NCBI GenBank assembly: GCA_964433315.1
Contig: CAYSQO010000047.1
Location: forward strand, 1 to 15,931
Origin: Aquariibacter sp964433315
Lineage (GTDB): Bacteria; Pseudomonadota; Gammaproteobacteria; Burkholderiales; Burkholderiaceae_C
DNA length: 15,931 bases
Direction of reading: 5' to 3'
The translations under genes and the position numbers were made by a program. The notes under the pieces were generated by a model, which did no database searches, was not told the DNA's origin, and saw nothing but the letters and a program-made list of their open reading frames with translations. Below, piece by piece: positions 1-5,905 of this stretch; position 1 is the first letter of the stretch; each line of letters starts with the position of its first letter.

Positions 1-60
1 GCTCGGGTGGGGGGCCGAATTACGCGGGGATGTGAGGCGGGGGTGGGGGGACGCACCCGC

Positions 61-89
61 GACTTGTCCACGGAATCTGTGGACAAGTC
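61..89. repeat. Perfect inverted repeat carrying two DnaA-box-like 9-mers
   Basis: The arms GACTTGTCCAC (61-71) and GTGGACAAGTC (79-89) are perfect 11-bp complements around a 7-nt centre, GGAATCT. The right arm contains TGTGGACAA (78-86), which read on the other strand is TTGTCCACA, one base from the classical DnaA box TTATCCACA and the form preferred in several high-GC bacteria. The left arm gives TTGTCCACG. No T-run follows on either strand, so this is not an obvious intrinsic terminator. A DnaA-binding role is inference, because no replication gene is visible in the window. Confidence 0.6.
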
Positions 90-164
90 TGTGGGCCGGC
101 TCGGGACGAGCGCCCCAAGTGCCTGTCAGCCGGGCGTCGCGCTTGCGTTGACCTGCGGTGAGCA

Positions 165-180
165 GGGGGCCCGGGCCCCC
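165..180. repeat. 16-bp perfect GC palindrome just after the PhyH stop codon
   Basis: The palindrome is five G, three C, three G and five C, and it begins four bases beyond the 3' end of the dioxygenase gene on the minus strand. It could form a short RNA hairpin or act as a transcript 3'-end stabiliser. There is no U-tract, so it does not qualify as a Rho-independent terminator. The remainder of 1-184 holds only the inverted repeat at 61-89 and no gene that I can support. Confidence 0.4.
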
Positions 181-184
181 GGGC

Positions 185-1126
185 TCAGGCGAGGTGGAGC
201 AGTCGGCGCAGGCGCTCGCCCAGGCCGGGACGCGGCGGCACCGCGGCGGCGGACCCGGCCTCGAGCCAGGCGGGCGCCGGCTCCTGCGGCGTGAACCGGG
301 CGGCCAGCAGGGTGCGGAAGGTGGCTTCGTCGATCGGATGGTTGCGGTTTTCGACACGGCCGCAGCTTGCCCAGTGCGGCTGGCGGACCACGAGGTCCTG
401 GGGCCCCTGCTCGATGAAGAAGGCCGGGGCGGTGCGGACGAGCTCGAAGTGATCCCCCGCCGGCACGTGGAAGATGGGCTGCGAATCTTCCGGCACGCAG
501 ATGATCTGCACGGCGATGCGCGGACCGCTGCTGCGGTTGATGGACGAGCCGTGAACGATGTTGTCGTCGAAGAAGAAGCCGTGGCCAGCGCGGGCCGGCA
601 GGGCCTTGAGGTACTCGCCCATGCGATCGCGGTAAGGATCGAAGAAGGCCGGCGTGGCCGGGCCCTCGACATAGGGCACCAGCTTGTGGCTGCGCGGCAC
701 CACCTCCAGCGTGCCGTTGTCGGCATCCACGTCGACCAGGGGGCACCACAGGGTGACGGAGGTCTGCTCCACCGGCAGCACGGGCCAGTTCTGGTGCACG
801 GGGAAGGTGCCCTCCCCGGCCTGCTTGATGTGGATGTTGGCCGTCAGGATGCGGTGACGGGTCAGGTAGCGGTCGACGACTGGCTGCAGGGCCTGGACCA
901 GCAGGTCGAAGGTCACCCGGCGATAGGCGACGTTGGCGTCCAGGAAAGTGACGTGGTGGGTGATCCGCGAGGTCTCCGGGGTGGGCGCAAACCCGTCCCT
1001 GGGCTGCAGCGCCAGGACGGCCTCCCGCAGGGCCACGACCTCGTCGGGCTCGAACACGGGCACGGCCACCACGCCTTCCCGAACCAGCTCGGCCTCGAGG
1101 CGGGGATCGATCAGGGTCGGGGTCAT
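185..1126 (-). CDS. Phytanoyl-CoA dioxygenase (PhyH) family protein
   Basis: This 313-aa protein has the fold signature of the PhyH family of Fe(II)/2-oxoglutarate oxygenases: a jelly-roll core with an iron triad and an Arg that binds 2-oxoglutarate. Visible landmarks are FPVHQNWP at about 108-115, the stretch LWCPLVDVDADNGTLEVVP (126-144) followed by RSH, and the distal motif VHGSSINRSSGPR (191-203) with H192 and R203. The usual HxD is here H111-Q-N113, so one carboxylate iron ligand appears replaced by Asn. The substrate cannot be predicted. I chose ATG at 1126, which has GGAG nine bases upstream; an in-frame TTG at 1144 would add six residues. The gene is divergent from rpoH and shares the 1127-1348 control region. 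It is unrelated to the oxidase cluster and looks like an accessory gene next to core genes. Confidence 0.85.
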   Translation of the reverse strand: MTPTLIDPRLEAELVREGVVAVPVFEPDEVVALREAVLALQPRDGFAPTPETSRITHHVTFLDANVAYRRVTFDLLVQALQPVVDRYLTRHRILTANIHIKQAGEGTFPVHQNWPVLPVEQTSVTLWCPLVDVDADNGTLEVVPRSHKLVPYVEGPATPAFFDPYRDRMGEYLKALPARAGHGFFFDDNIVHGSSINRSSGPRIAVQIICVPEDSQPIFHVPAGDHFELVRTAPAFFIEQGPQDLVVRQPHWASCGRVENRNHPIDEATFRTLLAARFTPQEPAPAWLEAGSAAAVPPRPGLGERLRRLLHLA

Positions 1127-1189
1127 GGACAGGGGCTCCGGCAAGGGTCGTCAGGGCAGGCCCCGGCGGGGCGGGGGCAGGTGGCCCGC

Positions 1190-1195
1190 AGTATC
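1190..1195 (-). promoter_or_regulatory. Possible -10 element for the PhyH gene
   Basis: Read on the minus strand the sequence is GATACT followed by GCGGG, about 64 nt before the ATG at 1126. The same eight bases, ATACTGCG, lie upstream of the minus-strand methyltransferase gene at 13844-13837. No convincing -35 is seen, so this is a weak call from position and resemblance only. Confidence 0.25.
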
Positions 1196-1244
1196 GCGCC
1201 AGAGCCTCCGAAATCCACCTGAAGGAGGGAGCCGCCCACCCGCC

Positions 1245-1264
1245 GCCGTGCCGCGCGGCACGGC
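1245..1264. repeat. 20-bp perfect palindrome in the PhyH/rpoH divergent region
   Basis: The two half-sites GCCGTGCCGC and GCGGCACGGC are exact reverse complements with no spacer. The palindrome lies 35 bp upstream of the CIRCE element and about 120 bp before the dioxygenase ATG, where an operator for a dimeric regulator could sit. It could equally be a DNA or RNA hairpin. It is much longer than expected by chance even in GC-rich sequence. No regulator is identified. Confidence 0.5.
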
Positions 1265-1298
1265 CGGCAGCCCGGGCGGTGCGCGCCCTGCTGCCGGC
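1263..1298. repeat. 9-bp inverted repeat next to the CIRCE element
   Basis: GCCGGCAGC (1263-1271) and GCTGCCGGC (1290-1298) are perfect complements separated by 18 nt. The left arm abuts the 20-bp palindrome and the right arm abuts the CIRCE. It may be a stem-loop or part of the rpoH promoter architecture. Function is not known. Confidence 0.4.
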
Positions 1299-1299
1299 T

Positions 1300-1326
1300 T
1301 TAGCACTCCCCTGCAGCGAGTGCTAG
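1300..1326 (+). promoter_or_regulatory. CIRCE element (HrcA operator) upstream of rpoH
   Basis: TTAGCACTC (1300-1308), exactly nine spacer bases (1309-1317), then GAGTGCTAG (1318-1326). This matches the CIRCE consensus TTAGCACTC-N9-GAGTGCTAA at 17 of 18 arm positions; only the last A is G. CIRCE is the binding site of the heat-shock repressor HrcA. It ends 22 nt before the rpoH ATG, so HrcA should repress rpoH transcription. A plausible but weak promoter overlaps it: TTAGCA (1300-1305) as -35, an 18-nt spacer and TAGACT (1324-1329) as extended -10 (TGC-TAGACT). This would give a very short leader. The match itself is direct; the regulatory consequence follows from the known HrcA-CIRCE system. 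Confidence 0.88.
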
Positions 1327-1335
1327 ACTTTCTTC

Positions 1336-1341
1336 AAGGAG
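1336..1341 (+). promoter_or_regulatory. rpoH ribosome binding site
   Basis: AAGGAG lies seven bases before ATG at 1349 and decides this start over the in-frame TTG at 1343, which would sit only one base downstream of the Shine-Dalgarno sequence. Confidence 0.75.
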
Positions 1342-1348
1342 ATTGCTG

Positions 1349-2293
1349 ATGCCCCCTCTGACGCCGAGCCCTCAAGCCGCCCCTTCGTCGGCCCTCAGCC
1401 TGCGCGACCCCTGGGCCCTGGTGCCCTCGCTGGGCAATCTGGAGGCCTACATCCGCGCGGTGAACCACCTGCCGATGCTCAGCCTCGAGGAGGAGCAGGA
1501 CTGCGGCCGGCGCCTGCGCGACCACGGGGATCTCGCCGCGGCCGGCCGGCTGGTGCTTTCGCACCTGCGGCTGGTCGTCTCGGTCTCGCGCCAGTACCTG
1601 GGCTACGGCCTGCCGCAGGGCGACCTGATCCAAGAGGGCAATGTCGGCCTGATGAAGGCCGTCAAGCGCTACGACCCGGAGCAGGGTGTGCGCCTGGTCA
1701 GCTACGCGCTGCACTGGATCAAGGCCGAGATCCACGACTACATCCTGCGCAACTGGCGCCTGGTCAAGGTGGCCACGACCAAGGCGCAGCGCAAGCTCTT
1801 CTTCAACCTGCGCTCGATCAAGCAGGGCCTGCGCGCCCGGGCCTCGGCCGAGGACAGCCACCGCCAGGCCCTGAGCGAGGCCGAGATCGATCAGGTCGCC
1901 GAGACCCTCCAGGTCAAGCGCGAGGACGTGATCGAGATGGAAACCCGGATGGCCGGCGGCGAGCTGGCCCTGGAACCGTCCGAATCCGACGAGGGCGAGG
2001 GGCCGGCAGCCCCGATCGCCTGGCTGGCCGACGAGCACAGCGAGCCCAGCCGCATGCTGGAGCTGGCGCACCGCGACCACCTGGCCGGCGACGGCCTGCG
2101 CGAGGCGCTGTCGGGCCTGGACGCACGCAGCCGCCGCATCGTCGAGTCGCGCTGGCTGCAGGTGGCCGACGACGGCTCCGGCGGCGCGACGCTGCACGAG
2201 CTGGCCGCCGAGTACGGCGTCAGCGCCGAGCGCATCCGCCAGATCGAGGTGGCCGCGCTCAAGAAGATGCGCAAGGCCCTGGCCGAGGTCTGA
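1349..2293 (+). CDS. rpoH: RNA polymerase sigma-32 factor RpoH
   Basis: This 314-aa heat-shock sigma factor directs RNA polymerase to chaperone and protease promoters. Region 1.2/2 is clear: the core-binding and -10 region RLVVSVSRQYLGYGLPQGDL to YALHWIKAEIHDYI (about 74-132). The RpoH box QRKLFFNLR at 147-155 is diagnostic and separates it from RpoD and RpoS. The region 4.2 helix-turn-helix, LHELAAEYGVSAERIRQIEV, is near the C-terminus (about 284-303). It is somewhat longer than E. coli RpoH (284 aa), as is usual in betaproteobacteria. The start is set by AAGGAG at 1336-1341. A CIRCE element precedes it, so transcription is likely repressed by HrcA. It converges with sco1, with 73 nt between stop codons and no clear terminator there. 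Confidence 0.96.
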   Translation: MPPLTPSPQAAPSSALSLRDPWALVPSLGNLEAYIRAVNHLPMLSLEEEQDCGRRLRDHGDLAAAGRLVLSHLRLVVSVSRQYLGYGLPQGDLIQEGNVGLMKAVKRYDPEQGVRLVSYALHWIKAEIHDYILRNWRLVKVATTKAQRKLFFNLRSIKQGLRARASAEDSHRQALSEAEIDQVAETLQVKREDVIEMETRMAGGELALEPSESDEGEGPAAPIAWLADEHSEPSRMLELAHRDHLAGDGLREALSGLDARSRRIVESRWLQVADDGSGGATLHELAAEYGVSAERIRQIEVAALKKMRKALAEV

Positions 2294-2366
2294 GCCCGGG
2301 CCCGCCGCCCTCCCGGGACGGCGTGGCGCACGGGCGCTGCAGTCCGTCGGCCGCAGCCGCCGGGCT

Positions 2367-3005
2367 TCAGCCGCCGGCCAGCAGCGTGCGCAGGTCGGCC
2401 ACCCAGGCCTCGATCGGCGTGCCGTAGCGCACGAAGAGCCGCGTGCGACCCTGGAGGTCGAAGACGTAGGCGCCGGCGGTGTGGTCCATGGTGTAGCCCT
2501 CGCCGCCGTTCTTGTCCGGCACCTTCTGGTAGAAGACCTTGAAGCCCCGGGCCACGGCCTGGGTCTCCTCGGGCGTGCCGCGCAGCGCGACGAAGGCCGG
2601 GTCGAAGGAGGCCATGTAGGCCTTGAGCAGCTCGGCGCTGTCGCGCTCCGGGTCGACGGTGACAAAGACGGCCTGCAGCTTCTCGCCGTCGGGCCCGAGC
2701 TGCTTCTTGACCTGGGCCAGCTCGGCCATCGTCGTAGGGCAGACATCGGGGCACTGCGTGTAGCCGAAGAAGACGACGACCAGCTTGCCGGCGTAGTCGG
2801 CCAGGCTGCGGACCTGGCCGTCCGGGTCGCGGAGCCGGAGGGACTTGCCGTAGTCCAGGCCGGTGATGTCGACCGCCTTGAAGCTGGCCTTGCCCGCCCC
2901 GGGCGGGGGCGCCTCGCCACAGCCGGCCAGTGCCGCACCGAGCGCGACCAGGAAGCCGGCCGCCAGCAGACGCAGGCGGGGATGGCGGGCGACGGACAGC
3001 TTCAT
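2367..3005 (-). CDS. sco1: SCO1/SenC copper chaperone lipoprotein
   Basis: This 212-aa, thioredoxin-fold copper chaperone/thiol reductant is needed for the CuA site of subunit II. The N-terminus is a lipoprotein signal with lipobox LAGC and acceptor C29, so it should be anchored on the periplasmic side. Copper ligands are all present: C85 and C89 in QCPDVCP and H175 in MDHTAG. The fold core KLVVVFFGYTQCPDVCPTTM (74-93) and FVTVDPERD (114-122) is typical. It is the last gene of the assembly unit, 30 nt after ctaB. A second, divergent Sco-like protein is encoded at 5257-5880. The Shine-Dalgarno is weak, but the signal peptide begins at this ATG, which supports the start. Confidence 0.95.
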   Translation of the reverse strand: MKLSVARHPRLRLLAAGFLVALGAALAGCGEAPPPGAGKASFKAVDITGLDYGKSLRLRDPDGQVRSLADYAGKLVVVFFGYTQCPDVCPTTMAELAQVKKQLGPDGEKLQAVFVTVDPERDSAELLKAYMASFDPAFVALRGTPEETQAVARGFKVFYQKVPDKNGGEGYTMDHTAGAYVFDLQGRTRLFVRYGTPIEAWVADLRTLLAGG

Positions 3006-3035
3006 GCGCGGGACTTTCAGGGGAGGCTGGACGCT

Positions 3036-3959
3036 TCAGGCCAGCCAGAGCGGCTTGAGGTAGTGGTCGAGCAGCAGGGCGGCGAAGAGCAGCGACAGGT
3101 GCCAGATCGAGAAGCGGAAGGTGGCCCGCGCCAGCGGCTCGCTGTAGGCCTGCTTCAGGCGCCAGGCGTACTGGCAGAAGCGCAGGCCCAGGGCGACGGC
3201 CGCGGCCAGGTAGAGCCAGCTGCTCATGCGCGAGACGAAGGGCAGCAGCGTGGCCGCGAACAGCACCAGGGTGTAGAGCCAGATCTGCAGCCGGGTGAAC
3301 TCGCTGCCATGGGTGACCGGCAGCATGGGCAGGCCGGCACGGGCGTAGTCCTCGACGCGGTAGAGCGCCAGGGCCCAGAAATGCGGCGGCGTCCACAGGA
3401 AGATGATCAGGCAGAGGATGAGCGCCTCGTGGCCCACCTCGCCGCGCACCGCGGCCCAGCCCAACACCGGCGGCATGGCGCCCGAGGCGCCGCCGATGAC
3501 GATGTTTTGCGGCGTCATCGGCTTGAGCACCACCGTGTAGACGATGGCGTAGCCGACGAAGGTGGCGAAGGTCAGGCCGGCCGTGAGCGGATTCACCAGG
3601 ACCCACAGCAGCGCCATGCCTGCCGCGCACAGCAGGGTCGCGAAGCTCAGGGTCTGGGTGACGCTGAGCTCGCCCTTGGCGGTGGCGCGCCAGGCGGTGC
3701 GCTTCATCTTCGCGTCGATGGACTGCTCGACCAGGCAGTTGAAGACCGCCGCGGCGCTGGCCACCAGCCAGATGCCCGCGGAGGCCACGACGACGCGCTG
3801 CCAGCCCAGCGGGCCGGGCCAGCCGGGGATGGCGAGCAGCATGCCGATCAGGGCGCAGAACACGATGAGCTGCACCACCCGCGGCTTGGTCAGGGCCATG
3901 AACTGACGCCAGCGGGCCGGAGGCGCCGGCAGCGCGGAAGCGGAAAGCGGGGTGGACAC
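3036..3959 (-). CDS. ctaB: Protoheme IX farnesyltransferase (heme O synthase)
   Basis: This inner-membrane UbiA-family prenyltransferase adds a farnesyl group to heme B, giving heme O, the precursor of heme A. It is 307 aa with multiple hydrophobic helices. The first prenyl-diphosphate/Mg motif is NCLVEQSIDAKMKRT (74-88). The loop YTVVLKPMTPQNIVIGGASG (141-160) and the segment WTPPHFWALALYRVEDYARA are characteristic of CtaB/CyoE. The start is GTG at 3959, chosen because homologues carry about 20 residues before ALTKPRVVQ; ATG at 3899 is the alternative and neither has a good Shine-Dalgarno. It lies 77 nt downstream of ctaA, where a weak internal promoter is possible, and upstream of sco1. Confidence 0.95.
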   Translation of the reverse strand: MSTPLSASALPAPPARWRQFMALTKPRVVQLIVFCALIGMLLAIPGWPGPLGWQRVVVASAGIWLVASAAAVFNCLVEQSIDAKMKRTAWRATAKGELSVTQTLSFATLLCAAGMALLWVLVNPLTAGLTFATFVGYAIVYTVVLKPMTPQNIVIGGASGAMPPVLGWAAVRGEVGHEALILCLIIFLWTPPHFWALALYRVEDYARAGLPMLPVTHGSEFTRLQIWLYTLVLFAATLLPFVSRMSSWLYLAAAVALGLRFCQYAWRLKQAYSEPLARATFRFSIWHLSLLFAALLLDHYLKPLWLA

Positions 3960-4033
3960 GGGGACTCGGTCGAGGGATGCGGGACCAGGGGCACGTCACC
4001 AGCCGGAACCGGCGACGCGAAGGCGAACCCGCG

Positions 4034-4039
4034 ATTCTA
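4034..4039 (-). promoter_or_regulatory. Possible internal -10 element before ctaB
   Basis: TAGAAT on the minus strand includes the ctaA stop codon and lies about 75 nt before the ctaB GTG, in the widest gap of this gene set. The context CTAGAATC recurs at the cox operon promoter (12789-12782). No acceptable -35 was found at 16-18 nt, so this remains weak. Confidence 0.25.
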
Positions 4040-5236
4040 GGGAGCGCGGGCGAGGCCCCGGGCCGGGTTCGCCACAGGGTGTCCGGCCCGACGGGGTTCG
4101 CGGGCCGGACTCAGTCGCAGGATCAGGCGCAGCAGCAGCACGATGAGCACGGCCGCCCCGCCGGTGTGGGCCACCGCGGCCAGCAGCGGCCAGCCGAGCA
4201 CCACGTTCGAGACCCCGGAGGCCAGCTGCCAGGCTGCTAGGCCGGCCAGCGCCAGGGCGGCCGGGCGCAGGGCCGGACCGCGGCGCAGCAGCACGGCAGC
4301 CGCGAGCAGCAGGGCCGAGAGCACGAGCACGGCGCCGAGGCGGTGCGTCATGTGGATGGCCGTCAGGGCCGCGAAGGGCAGCCAGTCCCCGGCCTTGCCG
4401 GTGCCAAGCGGGCGGAAGATCGCGAAACCGTGCTCGAAGTCCATCGCCGGCCACCAGCGGCCCTGGCAGGTCGGGAAGTCGCTGCAGGCCAGCACCGCGT
4501 AGTTGGTGCTGACCCAGCCGCCCAGGCTGATCTGCAGCACCACCAGCAGCAGCAGGCCGATCAGGCCCGCCCGCAGGCGCGGGCTGCCAGCGGCGGCCAG
4601 GCGGCCGCGCTCGGGCGCCGCGGCCAGCAGGGTCAGCAGGCCGAGCAGGGTCAGGCCGCCGAGCAGGTGGGCGGTGACGATGGCGGGGTAGAGCTTGAGC
4701 GTGACCGTCCAGGCCCCGAAGGCGCCCTGCAGGCAGACCCAGAGCAGGGTGAAGAGGGCCAGCCCGGGCTGGGGCGGCGGGGCCTCCGCAGCCGGCCCGC
4801 CGTCCAGGCTCCGCCGCGCCCGCCAGGACCGGACCTGGCCAACGGCGATGGCGATGATCAGCACCCCGACGGCGGTGGCGAGGTAGCGGTGGATCATCTC
4901 GATCCAGGCCTTGCGGTGGGTCACCGGCCCGTCGGGCCGCAGGCTCTGCTCGGCATGGATCTCCGCACGTGCGCCCAGCGGGCTGGCCTCGCCGTAGCAG
5001 CCCGGCCAGTCGGGACAGCCGAGGCCGGAATCGGTCAGTCGGGTGAAGGCGCCGAACAGGACGAGGTCGAAGGTCAGGAAGAGGGTGACCCAGACCAGGG
5101 CCCGGCGCCGCGCGGCGGGGCCGCCGCGGCGATGGCGCCAGGCCACCCAGGCCAGGGGCAGACCGGCGAGCAGCAGGCCCAGGCCGGCCATCTGGGCCAG
5201 CGGCGACCAGTTGACGAGGTCGACAGCGGTGTCCAT
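4037..5236 (-). CDS. ctaA: Heme A synthase (COX15/CtaA family)
   Basis: This 399-aa integral membrane enzyme oxidises the C8 methyl group of heme O to a formyl group, giving heme A. It has an eight-helix pattern in two homologous halves. Conserved heme-ligand histidines appear as H116 (EMIHRYLA), H190 (TAHLLGG), H298 (HMTHRLGA) and H357 (AHTGG). GAFTRLTDSGLGCPDWPGC (62-80) is the family hallmark. Cysteine pairs are present in both extracytoplasmic loops, C74/C80 and C251/C257 (CSDFPTC). It starts 20 nt after the Sco-like gene and is followed by ctaB, so heme O and heme A synthases are made together, directly downstream of SURF1. Confidence 0.95.
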   Translation of the reverse strand: MDTAVDLVNWSPLAQMAGLGLLLAGLPLAWVAWRHRRGGPAARRRALVWVTLFLTFDLVLFGAFTRLTDSGLGCPDWPGCYGEASPLGARAEIHAEQSLRPDGPVTHRKAWIEMIHRYLATAVGVLIIAIAVGQVRSWRARRSLDGGPAAEAPPPQPGLALFTLLWVCLQGAFGAWTVTLKLYPAIVTAHLLGGLTLLGLLTLLAAAPERGRLAAAGSPRLRAGLIGLLLLVVLQISLGGWVSTNYAVLACSDFPTCQGRWWPAMDFEHGFAIFRPLGTGKAGDWLPFAALTAIHMTHRLGAVLVLSALLLAAAVLLRRGPALRPAALALAGLAAWQLASGVSNVVLGWPLLAAVAHTGGAAVLIVLLLRLILRLSPAREPRRAGHPVANPARGLARAP

Positions 5237-5256
5237 GCGGGTGTCGTCCTGCGGGC

Positions 5257-5880
5257 TCAGTGACCGGCGCGGTCCCAGCTGCTGGAGGCGCGCAGCAGGC
5301 GTTCCAGATCACGCTTGACCTTGGAGGGATCGGCATCGACCGGGAAGCGCAGCATCAGGTTGCCGAGCGGATCGACCAGGAAGAAGTGGGCCCGCGGCGT
5401 CTGGCCCGGCGCGGCCGGCAGCCAGGCCGCCAGGGCGTCGGCCGGCGCGCGCAGCACCTGGGCGCCCTCCAGCGCGGGCAGCAGCACGGGGCGCACGGGC
5501 TCGGCATCGTCGACCAGCCAGACCCGGTCGACCCGGTCCTTCTCGCGGCCCAGGGTCTCGCGCAGCTGGCGCTGCAGGTAGAGCTGACGCTCGCAGCGGG
5601 CGTCGCAGGCCCCGCCGCCGACCGCCACGAGCAACCACTGGTGGCGCAGGGACTCGGGCGCGACGGGCTGCCCGTCCAGACCGGTCAAGGGCAGGGTGGC
5701 GGCCGAGGGGATGGGCCGCTGCGGCTCGATCAGCTCGCCCGTGTTCATTCGTCCCTCGGGCCGGATGACGTAGTAGGTGAAGTAGGACGCGATCACCGGG
5801 GCGGCGCAGACCAGCAGCACGAGCAGCATCTTCAGCCGGCCGCTGCGCGCACGCGCGGCTTCGGCCTGCGGCACGTTCAT
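5257..5880 (-). CDS. Membrane-anchored divergent Sco/thioredoxin-like protein
   Basis: The protein is 207 aa with one N-terminal membrane anchor (about 18-39) and a periplasmic domain. Similar proteins are usually annotated as hypothetical transmembrane proteins in oxidase clusters. The layout resembles Sco: a beta strand WLLVAVGGG, then a CxxxC (C92-D-A-R-C96), an alpha-helical segment, and FFLVDPLGNLMLRF (166-179) matching the Sco strand AYVFDLQGRTRLF. However, the Pro residues around CxxxC are missing and the distal copper His (DHTAG in Sco1) has no exact equivalent; the nearest is H165 in RAHFF. It may reduce thiols or hold copper during CuA/CuB assembly, but this is inference. It sits between SURF1 (25 nt) and ctaA (20 nt), in the same direction. 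No strong Shine-Dalgarno is seen; ATG 5880 is the only suitable start. Confidence 0.8.
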   Translation of the reverse strand: MNVPQAEAARARSGRLKMLLVLLVCAAPVIASYFTYYVIRPEGRMNTGELIEPQRPIPSAATLPLTGLDGQPVAPESLRHQWLLVAVGGGACDARCERQLYLQRQLRETLGREKDRVDRVWLVDDAEPVRPVLLPALEGAQVLRAPADALAAWLPAAPGQTPRAHFFLVDPLGNLMLRFPVDADPSKVKRDLERLLRASSSWDRAGH

Positions 5881-5905
5881 CGTGTGCACGGCGAAGCTCA
5901 GGGGC

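Noticed and set aside
7..294. A 95-codon plus-strand frame at the left end
   Set aside because: Arg/Ala/Gly-rich, spans the DnaA-box-like repeat and runs antisense into the PhyH gene; no ribosome binding site or recognisable motif.
2294..2366. A Rho-independent terminator between rpoH and sco1
   Set aside because: Several GC-rich complementary pieces are present (for example CCCGGG repeats), but there is no T-run on either strand and no single convincing stem.
2481..4040. A 519-codon plus-strand frame
   Set aside because: It is antisense to sco1 and ctaB, both certain genes, and shows low-complexity Gln/Gly/Arg-rich sequence with no domain.
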